A stretch of DNA of 64,000 nucleotides from Mycteria americana (GCF_035582795.1 NC_134373.1:11705501-11769500), one strand, 5' to 3'; counted from the stretch's first letter, positions 1-15,359 are shown. The notes: generated by a model from the sequence alone, not told the origin. Numbers and translations are program-made.

Positions 1-301
1 AATGGGAGAAAACATCATGGGTGTCCAGTATGTGTGAACTGTTACTCATCTTCCTTGGTATTTTTCAAAACATCAGGCTATTGAATTATCCTCTTGAAAC
101 TGCACAGAGGAGAACATAGTAACAGTCATGCAACTGGAGATACAATAATTATTAAATATTAGATATATTTCCTGTACCCTTCAATATTCTTACTTTGAGA
201 ACAATATCAATTCCAGAACTGTACAGCTACCCATATATTCTGTAATCAGCAAAAACCAAGAGTTGTCTGTCCTGTTATCTGCCCTGTGAATAGCCAACGG
301 C

Positions 302-324
302 AAAAAAAAAAAAAAAAAAAAAAA
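302..324. repeat. Poly(A) run, 23 bases
   Basis: An uninterrupted run of 23 A residues. No recognisable retroposed body is attached to it, so I call it a simple homopolymer rather than a retrocopy tail. Confidence 0.9.
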
Positions 325-3300
325 GCATGCTGAATGATCCAGTATCAGTCTTATGAAAAATTAGTAAGCACAAAGCAACCAGCCAAAGACAGAAAAGACG
401 GGAACTAAAATATGCTAGCAGCAGAATTATGTAAATCCTTCTCCCTTTAACAACAAATACAATGGTAAACTCAGTCTGCAAACAAAGAAAGGAAACTGCA
501 GGTATCTTTTGCAGATCCTATTGTCTCTGAGAATATTCTCTCTCAGGTACCTGATCAATTTACTAGTAGTAAGTTTATCTTACTAGTTAAACTCAGAGCT
601 GTTCTTTTCAATGTGCGTTTAGTTTCAAAGATTGGTGCTGCTATCTGAAGTCTGAAAAAGGACTTGTATGTTCAAAAGCCTGTTTATTCCCCCCCACAGT
701 CATACCAGTTCACTCAGTATAAGCTGTATCTTCCACCTCTGATTCCCCCCAAATCTTGCCACATTTGTGCACCACTCTGAGCCATTTCCAAGTACTACTG
801 TCATGGAATATATCTGGGTTTGGCTCCCACAATATTTTATGACAAGCATGAATTAATTCTGCTTTCTTAAAGCTTGTTCCATGATGGTTTTGCTAGATCC
901 CTCCTAGATTTTACATTATCTGAAACAATGAAAAAAAAACCAAAACCTAAATATGTTCAGTTTCTCTGTATTTTTCACGATTCTCTATGTATTTGTCATA
1001 TCCTTCTCACTGGCCTTTTTTTACAAGATAAAAAAAAATATATACTCAGCTTAGTCTTATTAAAGCTATATGATACTTTTTAATATCTTTTGTCTAGGTC
1101 TACTATATTCTTCTTTAGTCATTCTGAAATTCCCACAGATTTAGACAGTACATTTAAAAAATACTTTTGTGATTTTAACCTTCTATATGAAGTATAAAAT
1201 CTCCTGGACTCCATACTAGGAGAATAAGCTATCCAAGTCTCTATTTTTCTGATACTGATGTTCTTCAGCTGCTAAAAGAAGAACAAAACTTGTTACCCCT
1301 CCTGTTTAATGAATACAGGAAGAACAGGGTAAGACTCTGTAATTTAGGGGGCTGGTACTGTTAAGAGTTTCAAGATAATGTTATCTCAGAGGCTCCTTCT
1401 GAACAACAAAAGCTGACAAACTTTCCATCCACTTACCAAAATAATGGCAGTTTCCACTTCTTAAGAAGTTAAACAATAAATCATACAATTTTTTTTCTTA
1501 AACAAGTTAGCTTGCACTCCAGGATTTTAAAGAAAACAAATGAAGATGTACAGATTCATTAAGGCTTGCAACAAACTTAATTTTGCTTAAATTTCTACCA
1601 TTTTCAATAAGCCTGATGCTTTTATGTGCTATTCTTCAATCTTCATGATCCAGTCCATTTTGTTGAACTACATTTTCAAAATTCTCTTCCTCCCATTCAT
1701 TTTATTTCCCAGATCCCAAATATATTGCAAACACACCCCTACCCCATCAGCTAGCTCTTCCAACATCAGCAACAGAAGCAAAGTTGAGTCATACAGCAGG
1801 CTCCCTGTACTGCACAAGTTTCATGTCAAGGCCCTGTTCCTGTTCTTCATGACCACTGATGTGCTAGGAGAAAGCTACTTTAGAGATCCTTCTATCTGTA
1901 ATCTGTCAAGATCTCCGCTCTCAGCTGGACACTTACAGCTCTCAAAGGGAAGGATGAAAAGCAGAAAAGCCACTTTAGAAGGTGGAATTTTACTGTATCA
2001 AACCACAGCAAGTCCATCTTGGATCACCTTCAGTGCAATGTAATGCAACTTATCTCTTGGTGGTTTTTGTTTTTCGTTTGCAGTTTTTTGGTGGGTTTGG
2101 GGTTTTTTTTTGGTTTTTGTTTGTTTGTTTTTAAAAAGATGCTTATGGCGTTTAAAAGAACCCTTTTACTTAGCATTTGGAAAGCACAAGGAGCATGCGC
2201 ATGGGCAACTATGGTATTTCATTTGTTACCCAGGTGATGGGTAGACACTTCCAATGTGGATCAGTGATTTCCCTAAAAATGCTACTGACTGCCTGTACTT
2301 GTATGAGCTTATTTTAACTGTAAAGACAATCCAGAGTCATTTCTTCCTCACAGATCAATAGTGGAGAAGAAAGAACATGCGAAGAAAATAGTAGTGGTAA
2401 CTATATCAGAAACAGCAGTCAGGTGGGTTTAATAAAACTGTTTGGCAGCTACTTTTATGACAGTAGGGGGGAAAAAAAAACCAAACAGAAACTAAACACA
2501 ATCCATAATAATGGTACCAGGAAATACACCCAGTTACTGCATCAATGCTAGTGTCCTGGCATTTCCTTCTTTTATTTAATCCTTCTTTCACTTTGTGTAT
2601 CTTACATTGCATGCTGAAATGCACTGCATTTATGTAAGTTAACTTTCCTTCCATCTTAGTACGCTTTTACAGTCATATACTGCTGGTTTGTACAACTAGT
2701 GATGGATACACATCCAACACATAACTTATGCAATTCCCAGAGTCTTTTCCAGAAAAAATAATTATGGCTAAATATTTAATTGCATTTTCATATGCATATT
2801 TTTTCTCTTCCTCTTTCCATAGAGCCGAGCTTTCTTCTCAATGTGTTAATAACTGTGAAAATAAGCTGTTAATTAGCAACCGAGTACAACTGTAGAGCAA
2901 CACAGCATTAAGTATCACGCAACACCAAATATTTACAATGGAATTGTGACTTGTGCCTTTGATTTTGCAAAAGTGGTTCATCTCCCATGAAACTGCTTGT
3001 TTGCCTCCACAGATTTCCAAAAGAAAGGGTATTCTAATTTTACTAACTGATCTTGTTATGAATTATATACCTGGTATGTTATTTTGCAGGGCAAAACATA
3101 GCTGCAGCTCAGCAGGCATTACCCAATGCTACATTCTCATCAAGTACAACAGAAATTCAAAAGCATGGCCTACAATTTTGTGCCTCAAATGTGACAACCG
3201 CAGTCAAAGCGCAACGTATGACTTCAGGCAGACCGAAAGAACAGAGGACACCGATAGAAGTTAATGACTGGAAATCCTTATACAGATGCTTTTTAAATTC

Positions 3301-4589
3301 TTTGCTGCGAGCAACCAACTCCAACAAGACCATTAGATAGGAAAGCCAAAAGGATCAAAATTCAGAATTTTAGACACAAACACATTTCAGTAGGATCAGT
3401 TACGACAGTGAAGTTAGCCTATGTAGAGTTTCTAAGTGTTGATGCTAATCGTAATATTCAAAGCTAACAAAGCAAATGAGAGTACAAAAGGTTTCTGGAC
3501 CTTGTAAGTGCCAGAGGAATTATTTTTTCCAGTAATTCAAACAAATATAATTGCCTGTGTCAAGGAGTTCCAAGAGCAGATGCAATTAAAGCACCACTGT
3601 CCTAAAAGAAACAGAAAAGGGTTTTCATTATTCAGGAATCTTAGAAGCACCACCAACACGCAGCAACTAATTCTGCAACACTTATATCTGCATAAGTACA
3701 TATAAATCACAGTTACTTATTACTCACACTCCTGGCTTCTGATAAAATTACTTTTCAAAACCAAATAAAGTATCATGGATCACTGGTGCTTCAAAATTAC
3801 TGTATGCAGAAAACATTGTAAAAATGTTACAAATTTGTTCTCAGCTCAGAAATGGCTCTAACAATTTCATGATTTTGCTAAAAAAATCTTAACCTAAAAT
3901 TAGTATTCTGTGTGTGGGCATACCACCGTATTTTTAATTTTTTGAAGAGACTAAAAAAAATTCTGTGTACTAACCTTAATCTTTTATGGCTAAGTTCTAT
4001 GAAAAAAAAACAGTAAAAGTCACTCCAACTGATAAAAAACATATGCATACCTGCAGCAAATGAGTTTGCAGATTGATCCCAATCGCTCCTTGTTCCATTT
4101 GCCTTGTTGCATATTTTGGAAGACAGTATTCCTCTCTTCCATTAAAGAAGAGAAGAAAAAATCTCAAGTGAATGTTCCTCCTTATTGCCAATGCACCAGA
4201 GCTGTTGGAGGTGAAAGCAAAAGCTAGTATGTGCCACCTTTTCCTGACACATCAGAGAAAATTTGACCTCAAGGACTTTCAGTCTCTCAGCTGCAGGACC
4301 TTTAAGAAAAGTTAGAGCACTGGCAGAGTTCAGCAACTGATAAAAAAGGTGACCCAAGGCACCTGCTACAGACCAGGTAGAAGGGAGAGGGAGCTGAATC
4401 CTAATGACATCCCCTATTTTCTGGGCACAGCCCTCCTTTCAATTCCCATTTTGCCAGTCCCGTGGTTGGCCAGCATGGCTGTCTCCAGAGCTGTCCCCAA
4501 CAGCTAGAATATGTCCTTCTAAAAAAACATTTTTTCTATTACCCTATGCAAGGGTAATCAAACTTCACCTCACTCTCCAGGCTCCCAAC

Positions 4590-4870
4590 CTTACTAAACC
4601 AGAAAGGACAAGAAAGAAAAGGATGAGCAAGACTATGAGAATGAATGTGTACGCAGAGAACTGCATAAGTCCAAAATTACTGGAGGTCTGGGGAGGGATG
4701 AGAATGGCAAGAGAACTGCAGAGATGCCTGAAGACAAAACTAATAGAGGGAGAGAGAAAAAAATTGGTGAAGGAAGGAAATCAGAAGAGAAAGTGCTTTG
4801 GGACATATAGGATGAGAAGACAGGAAAACTTCAAAGAAAGGAATCAAAAGAATTATTTAAAGATAATGGA
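4590..4870 (+). repeat. Purine-rich tract on the plus strand
   Basis: About 280 bases dominated by A and G on the plus strand, with only scattered pyrimidines. It contains an open frame of charged, low-complexity residues (K, E and R rich), which is what base composition alone would give. I see no splice context or domain, so I do not call a gene. Confidence 0.5.
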
Positions 4871-7546
4871 TACATGACATTTCAGAATATATATTCTTAA
4901 AAGTCAAATTGTTCTTGTTCTGTGGTTAAATTGATTAAAATTCTGTGGCTTTGTAATTAAAAAGCCACATTAAACACATGCTAACAATAATTAGGGGGAA
5001 AAGAATTTCACTATCTGATTAGTACATAAAATCACTTGGACTCTTAAAAATAAGCAAGCTGAATTTAAAATAATCAATTCCATAATGGTTGAGCTATCGC
5101 TCAAGAATTGGAGGGTAAGCCAGGCATAATTCTTTATAGAGTATTATTTCCATGAAGGTATGATACGTATGAAGCTTGATAGTGTTTTGGGGATGCATTA
5201 TTTTCCTCTCCTAAGTTTCAACAGCAAATAGGAGGATGTATGCTCTAGTCTTCGGGTTTTATACCACCACCAAGACCAGTATTACAGTGTTTGTAAATCA
5301 AAAGCAATAGTGAAGTCCTTAACAGATTTAATGGAGGTTGTCACATTTAAGAAACAAAAGCACTGTTTAGGGTAGCATTTTTTATTACATGCTTTTTGAA
5401 AGCAATATAAGGGTGGCAAGAGGAAGCTTTTCACATTGAGACATCACTTGTCATGAAAGGCCTTTCTCAAAACCAGAAGTCTGGAAGCATTTGTAGAAGT
5501 TCAGATTTCACTGATCTGATTTGGAAGACTGTACTATAGCTGAATCCTTACAACCAAGAGCATTTTATCCCCAGTTCTTTCAGCGCTAATCCTGGGCTTT
5601 GCTAACTGCATTGTGCCAGAATGGCACACCTATGGGATAGTTCACAGTCTGACTCATTCTTTCCACCACAAATGCCTATACAAAAATTTTTCCTGCACGG
5701 TCCAAGAGGAACAGTGCTATAAACACTTGTAACTCTTTATTCTTTGGGTCCTTTCCATGTATGAATAATGGATAAATACTTAAATCTACTCTATATTTCT
5801 GTCCAAAAAAAAAAAAAGCAGACAGTTTGCACTCTTACACGTTCAGCTCCTGCTAACTGTAAAACAGCTGATATTCTGTTCACCTCAGTAAGATTTCTAG
5901 CCATGCTATTTAATACAAACTATAGATAAGTAAAATATCACCTGCAGATGAATATGTGGCTATAGCACCTAACTACACCTTGGAATATTCATACTCTAGA
6001 GATCACGTATGGACTATTTTTAATTTCAGGTAACTAACAACAAGAAGAACTGAACTTTTAAGTGAAGAGCTACAAAAATGCGAAGTATGATTACCTACAT
6101 TTACATTTTAATGAACTAAAATGCCTTTAATCAAGTTCAGTTAGACTGAACTATCTAAGGTTTTACAAAGATGAGAGAGCATGTGCAGTAATACAGAAAC
6201 CCAGTGAGTAACTTGGAAAGTAGAATATTCATACGAGAAAACTTTTTCCCCATATACAGGAAATGTGAATGTATCATGCAATACTTTGCTATTTTTCTGT
6301 AGTAAACTACATTTCACCAAATTTTTAAACTAGTTTCTTAGTACATTGCACAGATCAAAGGAAAAACTGATCAGATACAACAATCAAAGCAGATTACACT
6401 CTGTTAATCCACTTAACAATTTAAACTGTACTTGGCCTGATTTAAGAAGTGTAAATCACAGTAGCCCAATTAAGTGTTATGCCCATTTACATTAGCTGGA
6501 ATCAGGCCTACAAGTGTTTCCTTTTTCAGTAAACCTCAGTAAATTTGAAAACATTCAAAAAATAACAATAGTATTACACACAAGACCAGCTTCCTATATT
6601 CAAATCATTAAGTACAGAACTCAGTTGAGAAGACTCATTTTTCTCCACAGGAGGCAAAACTTCCCTTAATTTCTTCTCCCTTAGAAGACACAATTTCTAG
6701 CTTCAACAATCCGCACTGGACTTAGGTTGTCAATCTGAAAGTAACAGATTTCATTACCGGTTTCCCAAGAGGTAATGAATGAGGTTTACATTTAAAATGT
6801 ATTTTGGATAGAGGAGGAACAAAAGGATAAGCCATCCATGACAGCAAAAAGGCACACGATCAGAATCTGTTGTGATAATGTATGCATCCTAATCGTCCTG
6901 CCCCCGCTGCTGTCCAGACTGCAGGGGCAGGGAGGGACTTCGCAACCACTTCTGTACTAACAAGGAATGATTATGATATTGATTTTTCGTGGGGCTACTT
7001 ACATGAGTAAACATTAATCAATTTATGTTAGGGTTGCGAACTAAGATCAAAATAATTATTTGACAAATAAGGCTTGCTTGCAGCTGACTTACTGCCTACA
7101 TCACAAATCATGAAGCATATTCAGTAGAAAGCCAAATCCTTTACTCTTTCAATACTGCTTTTTGTTTTCCAAATGACACACAATCAGCTAAGACACTAAG
7201 TCATCATGTTTTTCCTTTGGAAATGAAGTTCGGCTATATGACTTGTTCCAGGCTTCTCTTATTTCTGAGACATTAGGAAGATTGAACTCCTTGTCATCCA
7301 TACTTATGAAGATTGTTTCTATTCTGTTTAAAAACATTTCATATGTGGTTAATCAATGCATATTTTAGTTAACAAAGTCTTTGTTTAATATACAGATAGC
7401 CAACACTATCTTCTGCATTAATAAAGGGATATCATTAATTTAAAAATCACAGTAATCTGTCAGAAAAGTTTCCATATATTAGAGCCTTACCAAAAAAAAT
7501 GAAATTACACAGAAGAAAGATTTGAAGAAAAGTATTTCTATTTTTC

Positions 7547-7768
7547 CATAGAATCATTAAGGTTGGAAAAGACCTCTAGACCTAGATCATCTAGTCCAAC
7601 CATCACCCAACACCTCCATGTCTACTAAACCATGTCCCGAAGTGCCACATCTACACGTTTTTCAGACTCCTCCAGGGATGGTGACTCCACCACCACTCTG
7701 GGCAGCCTGTTCCAATGCTTGACCACCCTTTCAGTAAAGAAATTTTTCCTAATATCCAAATTAAGTAC
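7547..7768 (-). mobile_element. CR1 LINE, 3'-end fragment
   Basis: On the minus strand this reads as the 3' end of an avian CR1 retrotransposon. The plus strand starts with CATAGAATCATTAAGGTTGG and continues through the typical block about patients of text-book CR1: two CCAACCA-like stretches, a TCCAGGGATGGTGACTCCAC segment and a CTGTTCCAATGCTTGACCAC segment. Translated on the minus strand it keeps the ORF2 C-terminus, with VKHWNRLPR, then [10 protein letters not shown], then DVALRDMV and a stop at 7,625-7,627. The 5' part is missing, as is usual for CR1 insertions truncated during target-primed reverse transcription. The upstream edge near 7,768 is approximate. This copy is inactive and probably sits in HECW2 intron 1. 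Confidence 0.93.
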
Positions 7769-9598
7769 TTGAGAGTTTGTCAGATCCAGACAAAATCCAG
7801 ATTGAGTACTCGAGGTTTTGCCAATGCTTGTGTTTTGTGCCCCCACAGCAGTCTCTTGTTTGTTTGGCTGGATTTTTATCAAAGCATTGGAAAGAAAAGC
7901 ACTAACATGGTGACAATAACAACACAAACCTTGGAAAGGAGACACAGTGACATGCACAAGACCTAAGGCTTACATTTTCTTCTATGAACAGATACAAAAT
8001 GGACTGTGTCACTTAAAGACAGCAGTGTTGGGATGCTCAATTTACAGCAAGAAAAAAAAGCCGAGAGATTAAAACAAAGGCTTCTTTCATGCCAACACAT
8101 GGTAGTTCTCCCATTAAAATAAAAAGAAGAATTAAATATGTGCATTAGTCCTCCTTATATTGACTTTATTTACCCCACCCACTTATAGTCAAGAAATGTA
8201 ATAGAAATAAACTTATCTACAGAAGCAAGAAACAAAACTTGTTAGCTTTTTTTTCCCCTTAATAAAGGGCTGTCTCCGTACAGCTAACTGACAACTGATG
8301 AAGCTTACGCCAAGAGGTGTTGAACACACTTCTTGTATCTATAGCACCTCAAACTCTTTACAAACCAAGATAAGCATAGGCAAGCTTTAAAAACCTCCTG
8401 ACTTCATGTTCTTAGAGTACCTTGGCAGTTAATTGTTTCAGTTAGTGATTTATCCTATCATGATGAGGGAAATATGTCTTAAGTTCAACATAAGTCAAAA
8501 CCAGACTTCTTTGTAGTATATCTAAGACAAAGCCTTTTACCTGTTAACTTACCTCAGCTAGAAATCCATTACTTAAGTCTATGCCTTTGCATACAGTCAG
8601 TATCAATATCAGTATTAAGAGGAAATGAAACAGCTTAACATAAAAGCAAAGATTTCTTCCAAAACAGTGAGTCAGTTTTTAAAAGACACAGGATCTCATT
8701 GGAAATTAGTATTTTCAAGACTACAAGGCAAAATTAACACAACACCCACCTCAATACAGTAAACAAACAAAAAACACCCACCCAAAATCAATTAATGAAA
8801 ATAAGGGTAAAATTTTAAACCAGCAATTAGTCCACCTCTTAGAATGTTGAGTCTGCCAATTTGACTTTATTTGCCTATTTATTATAAAGGTATGCATAAA
8901 TCAACTCTAGAAAATTATTCCATAATTTGCAATATTCAGTATGTTTCACACAATGCCTAAGGAAGAAAAAAAACCCTCCCCCTCTCAAAAAAAAAGCCTA
9001 CATCTTTGGTATCAGGAACAAAAACACATCTAAACTGTTCAGTGTAACTAAATGTGTGACACTGAAACTAAGGCAAGAAGGGGAAATTGTAGAAATTCTG
9101 TGGAACATTAAGGAGCGTGACAATTTACAACTGCTGAGCAGCAGCACCACGGTGTTTATCATAGGTCTCTACATTAACCAACAGTTTCATAATGAAAAAT
9201 ATCAACCTGTCACACTTAACAGCCCAACATAACACATAGTTATCCAAGTTCAGAGCAAGTTCATAATACACACTTACTCAAGTTAATAGAATGTGTTTAT
9301 AAACATTGAGCTAGGTCTAAGTTATATTTTGCTGGAAGCTATTTCATTCTAAGAAAGTCAAAACATCTTTTAGGAAATGAAACAGAGAAGTGGTGTCATA
9401 TCTACATACTCGGAGATTATTAGGTGAACATTTGAGACAAAAACACCATGTAAGACATCCATGAACTCTGATGTTTATTCTAGTTCTGCTACTTTGCTAC
9501 ACATGCTTACAAAACCCTAACAGCATTTTGGGAAGATCTGGACATTGCTCAACATGGCATTATTCAAAATATAAGAAACTAGTTGTTATATGAAATAA

Positions 9599-9622
9599 TG
9601 TGTGTGTGTGTGTTTTTTTTTT
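9599..9622. repeat. TG microsatellite followed by poly(T)
   Basis: Seven TG units (9,599-9,612) run directly into ten T residues (9,613-9,622). It is a short simple repeat with no other feature attached. Confidence 0.85.
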
Positions 9623-12600
9623 ACACAGACACACAAATATGAAACAACAATATACAATGAACTTTCTTAAGTGTTGCTTTCTCATAAACGTCAGTGGCTT
9701 CTTGTTTTTCTCTACGTAAACAGCACGCAGTTGGAGCTTTTTCTTATCCAAAAACATGCAGCAGCATCTTTATGGCTACATCTGCACTCATATGCAGAAC
9801 AGGGCAGGAAACATGCTGAAGCCATACAGTACAGCACACACATGCAAAATGCTCTTCTCTCACAAAATGGGGCTGTCTTATCCATAGTTCATTTTGGGAT
9901 AGTCCCTGGTCCATGGCTTTCCCTGAGCTGTGCTTTGTTTGGGCTGCTGACACTGGCTAAAAGCATGCCAAGAAGCCCACTAACAATTAAACAGTGCCAC
10001 AACCCTGGGATAGCATTCAAGTTCAGGCTCTAAGCCCACTCAGACAGTGGGTACAGCCATAGACTTACTGACCCCAGTGAAAGTTTTGCAAGTCTCAGAG
10101 AGCCCACCATTCGTAATTTTCCTATTTTCCTATGCAATACAAATATTTTGGAAATTATTTTCTTGACAACAATATTTATGTTCATGAAGACAGCGTAGAC
10201 ATTTTTATTAGAGCAATAAATCAAGAAGCATAAATCATGCTTTTTATGTAGCTACGCCTACATTTTAAAGAGATGATAAGTTTACAATCTCTAATCTTTA
10301 TTTCTAGTGGGAGAAATAACTCTTTTATCAAACTACCAGCTCGAAACAGATTCAAATCTGTAATCTAGCAGAAGAATAACAAGATCAACCAAGCAGATTA
10401 GCTGTTTTTAAAATGCTTCTTAAATAAAGACAATACACAGTTTAACAAGCACACCTTTTGAAGCTGGAACATTGTAGCCTAGCACTATGAAGCTCACATG
10501 CTCTTGAGAGTGTGAAGTTAAGGAATCACACAAAGGTGTGCATATGCCTTTTTGTGACAATCAGGATCCAAAGGGAGTTGCTGGGTTTGTAATTTTTTAT
10601 TGCAATTTTGCCAATACTCAGCATCTGTAATATCCAATTTAGTGAAGCCCTTGATATGGGGCACCTAGTGAATGATCACTTTTGAGCATTCTTTCAGCAG
10701 GATCCTCACAGACCTCGCTGCTTCCCACCAGGCTGCGGCTGATCCACTCCACTCACCGTAAGCTGCTGTGACTTCAGCTGTCACATTCATTCCTGGCAAA
10801 CTCTTCTTTCTTACTGTGGTTACTCTATCCGACAAGGATCAGTCAATGTTTTCTTTTTTTAAAGATGCTGCTGGTCATTCCTGGAAGAAAATGAATTTTA
10901 CTGTTGCGTGCTTTGGGCTCATCTAATTACAATACTAGCCTTCAGGGAATTTTTAAACTAATGACATTGTATTTGTCAAGCGCAGAAACTTTTAATCTGA
11001 TTTTTCAAGTGGATCCTAGCCAATGGATCCTGGCCACCATAGCACTTAACAAAACACATTTGACTGTCCTTCATGCAATATTTAGGTGGGCTTATTATCA
11101 AAATGTTAATTTTTGTTACCTAATATCTTTCTCTCGTGGTCAATAAAAGGCATATAGGCATACTGACAATGTTATTAAAGCTTTTATGACTAAAAGTCCA
11201 CAAGTCAAATTATATGTCTGTATACACAGCTTCACAAATGAACAGAGGCACACACCTTAAGAAATCTGAACCAAAATGCTATCTGAACAACTCCCCAGTT
11301 TGTCTGCTGATCTCATGATTTGTTGTACGCCAGCATCAAGAAACACCAGCTTGACAGTAATTTTTTTTATTACAGTAAATTTTTTTTATTTCAACATCCT
11401 ATTCTTTTTTTTTCAAGTTTTTTTTTCATTTTCAGTGCTAATACAAAGAACAAAACCCCAAACTATTAATTACGTTGCAGTGACTCCTTAATTGCAATGA
11501 CTCCTTAACCCCCCCAAAAACAAACAGCTCAGGTGACCCATCAATCATTCACTTTTGGGTACTTCCTTAATTCTAAAGGACAAATAGTGCACTATTTCAA
11601 CCTTTAAGTTTTGCTTGACTGTACTAATTGGGTCTTTTGGACAAATAATGCTGGATTCACATTTCAATTTCAAATTCATTTCAATTATTACTGCTCCTCC
11701 AGAACACACACAAGCTGCAACTGTGCCACGTAGAAAGGCTGATGACTAGACTTCAAAGAAAAGATCCTCTTTCAAAATTTTCTTTTCATCTTTCAAAACT
11801 ATCTTTCAAACGTAATTATTACCTATTTTTTTCAAAACTGCATACTTCAGGGCAAATTTACTAAACAAATTATGAAATACAAGCATTATTGTCCATTAAG
11901 CAACTGATATCAGCATAGCAGTCTTCCCCCATCATTAAAAAACTGCACAGTTGTGACACAAAACTATGTAAATGTAACATAACACAAAATACTGGCACCA
12001 TCAAGATAGTAGTCATAACTGCCTACATCCAAACCAGGTTTCACCTCAGTCACTTTTAATTTTCTCCCAAGTACTACAGGGTATCATGAGAAGAAGGAAT
12101 AGCTCTTCACAAATAAGGCAGAGAGATATGAAGGCTATCACTAGCCATTTGCCTCGAAATCTAAATTCATACATCCTGTCAGCAGAACTCGGAAACCTAA
12201 CACCGACATTATCAAAACAAATAGGATTCCTAGGTGTTAGAAGGGATGACTGGAACATGTACACTTGCAATGTGAGTGACTACATCTCGAACTAACAGTC
12301 CAGAGCTTGCACTTCCAATGAGAATTCACAATCTGACTGCAGTCTTTTAACATGATAAAACTCATAAGTTTTATCAAGACGCTTGGAAGAGAGCATGCAA
12401 CTACTGTGCTACTTTCACCAAGTATGCAATCAATCTTAAGAAAAGACACAGGTTTCAAGCACTTACGTCTACATTTCTGCAAAAAATACTTTAAAAAAAA
12501 TTAAAAAGTGTTACTTGAACTCTTCTACAAGTACTACAGTATTTTAGGATCACATCCTACTTGGCATCTCATCCCATGAAGAGGTGCCCTTGTAACATGT

Positions 12601-14896
12601 GTCCATGCTACACAAAGCTTTATCACCATTGTCAATCTTACTGCCAGAAAAACGGGCATTTTCAACCTTTTCTTCAATATCACCGATATTCCAACTGATC
12701 ACAAAGAAGCTGCTGTGAAGGAACATCACAGAGGCCCTGTATAACTGTCTATATAAACTCTGCACAGTTTACTTCAATTTCAATGGAAATTACATGGAAC
12801 TTTTCTTAGATACTAAACTCAAATATCAAAATAATTTGTAACAATAATAGTTAATCCCATTCTCATCTTGCAAAGGGCCCTGATATGATTAGATAAACAC
12901 CTCATATACCACCATTAGCTTCAAAGTGCCAAAACACAGGCTTACAAGGTTGCAAGAGTACATCTCCTTTCCTTTTAGGCTGGAGGACTTCTATGTAAGA
13001 CATTCAATTCAGTTCCATCTGTTGGGCAATGAAATTAATACTCTTCCTACTGGTGAGTAAGTAACTTCATTCCAGCCTGTCCCCCTTTGTAATATAACCA
13101 AAAGATCAGCAACGGATGATGTGAAGACAAAGGCTATGACCATGCCATGCATGATGACAGAAGGATCAAACAAAATTAGGCTCAGCTACTCAGAGCATCC
13201 CATAGTATGAAAGGCAGCATTGTTGGATATGGTCTCAAACAAGGGGTTTTGAACACGCTACTTAATTTTAAGCACGTATTTACATATCATTGTCAATGAT
13301 TAAGTAACATTACCCAAATAGGTGTTTTGTCACCATCTCCCGTGCATCAGTACACAGTAGCCAATGGAGTAAATGCAATAGCCTAAGCATTCTCTTTGTG
13401 TCTGACTAGAGGAGAGCTTTTGAAAAAAACAAAATGCTGAGTTGGATTAAAAAAGAAAAAATGAAAAAGGAATTACACTTAATTATTCAATAATGTAATC
13501 TGCAGATTGAGTCCCATATGCAGAAAGCCCCCTTATTTTGCAGCACACTGGAGCTTTAGCTGCAGTTTGAAGAATGTTGGCACGTAAAGGGGAAAAAAAA
13601 AAAAGTTAAATTTTTTTCAGTTAGGCATTACTATTTAATCTTATAAAGGGAGCAACACAAAATTCATTCCATTTCTTCTCAGGAAATCTGACAAAACAGT
13701 ATATTGTTTCTGGCTGGCAGCCACTGTACTATCACAGGGCTTCTTAAAGGCGTAACATTGTGAATTCTACCAGGTTTGAAAAAGCACTGGAAGTGTACAA
13801 CAAATAGAAATGCCCATTAGCTAAATTGACTTTAAAAATAAATAGCAAGATAGTAAATAGGTCTTTAAGGAAGGCAGAGGGTCCTTGTGGAGGCTGGCAA
13901 ATGCTCCAAGCCAAACCAATTCCATAGTGCCAACAAGACTGAAAGATACGCCACGAGTTTGCACAGGCACCACCAGAAGGCTGTTTATAAAGACAGATGA
14001 ATGGAAGGAAGGCTTTTCAACTACAATTCTGCGAAGTTAACTACTACTAAGCATAACTTTAAAAATGGTCTCCAGTCAACCATATGAGCTCCATGCAATC
14101 TCAGAGCTCCTTTTAAGGTGGTATGTATAAATCCCAGCATAAGATATAAATAAGGATAGAAAGACAGATACACTCACGCCGACTGCTGTCTAACATCCAC
14201 TGTGGTATCTCCAGCTGACATGAAAGCATCCACATTTTTGGAAATTTAGAGCCTGAACAGCTGCGGTGATTGAAAGGCAGCATTAGGTTTGTCCCTTTCA
14301 TATGCTAATAATGACATCATACCTTACAGCCGATGTTGCAACCACACGCTATCATCTTATAAGGAAAATTTTTCCAAAGGAGTCTAAGAACTGGGCAAAC
14401 TGCTCACCTGCATATAGGAAGAAGTTTTCTTCATCCATCCATGACACAGATTTCTTTCTGTTCCTTAGTGCTGTGAATAATTACTACCGATATATTTATA
14501 ATGGCTTGACTCACTTTTTTAAAAAAAGTAAAAAAATAATATAATTGTTGGGGGAAGAAGAAAAAAAAAATCTACAGAAGTAGTTTTTGAGTACACAGGA
14601 AGCAGCCCTGGGCATTTATGAAGTGAAGCAAGGTAAGGCCCCTGCCAGGATTTCAGGTACAGAAGGGATTCGGGGCTGAATCTCTTACAAACATTCCAAT
14701 GCAATGTAGTGTAGAGCAAAGACTCCCTCACACAGCATCCCAGAAAAGAAAAGGAAAAAAAAAATTGTTATAAATGCTGTCTCCATGCTCCTGATGTATA
14801 TCCAGCAACAAAATAAGAGATAATAAATTATGTAACTATTACTGTCTACATACACCACACTCGCTGTATTTTGACATCATACAGCCCAAAAAAGAC

Positions 14897-14920
14897 TTTT
14901 TTTTTTTTTTTTTTTTTTTT
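14897..14920. repeat. Poly(T) run, 24 bases
   Basis: An uninterrupted run of 24 T residues about 450 bases from the left edge of the CpG island. Read on the minus strand it is a poly(A) run, but no retroposed body is recognisable next to it. Confidence 0.9.
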
Positions 14921-15359
14921 CAAAAATAACCTCATGGTTTGTAGTGACGTGCACAGAAAAGGTTAAGAGAAAAAAACCAAGCGTACTAAGAAAAAAAAGA
15001 GATCTCCACATCAACAAACAATCCACAGAATGGTGAGAACGAATATAAGCCTATTTCCCCCCCCACTGTCATTGTGCTGTATTTCGTGCAAACAAGAATA
15101 GAAACACACATGAAACCCCGCTGTTTTGAAAACAACATGCTTGAAATCCGCAGTGATCTTTCTTCCCCACCGCTATAAAATACCCCTTCCGATATAAAAT
15201 CTGGAGAACAGCCTTATACGTAAATAAATAACTATACTAAACGGCGAGGAAAAAAAAGAGGGGAGGAAATAACCGCGGCGCACAAAGTGCTGAATGCATT
15301 CTCCGGGCAGGAAACGAGTTATAATTAAACGGCCCAAAAGCGATTAACATAAAGCCAAA

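Noticed and set aside
4404-4877. A 157-codon open frame on the plus strand
   Set aside because: Its second half is purine-tract translation (K/E/R-rich), with no domain, no splice context and no expected gene at this place.
7625-7957. A 110-codon minus-strand open frame
   Set aside because: Only its C-terminal part is real protein ancestry, and that is CR1 ORF2 remnant. It is not a host gene.
12086-12295. Overlapping open frames on both strands near 12.1-12.3 kb
   Set aside because: Both are short, without splice context or a recognised domain. The stretch might be a conserved non-coding element, but this cannot be judged from one sequence.
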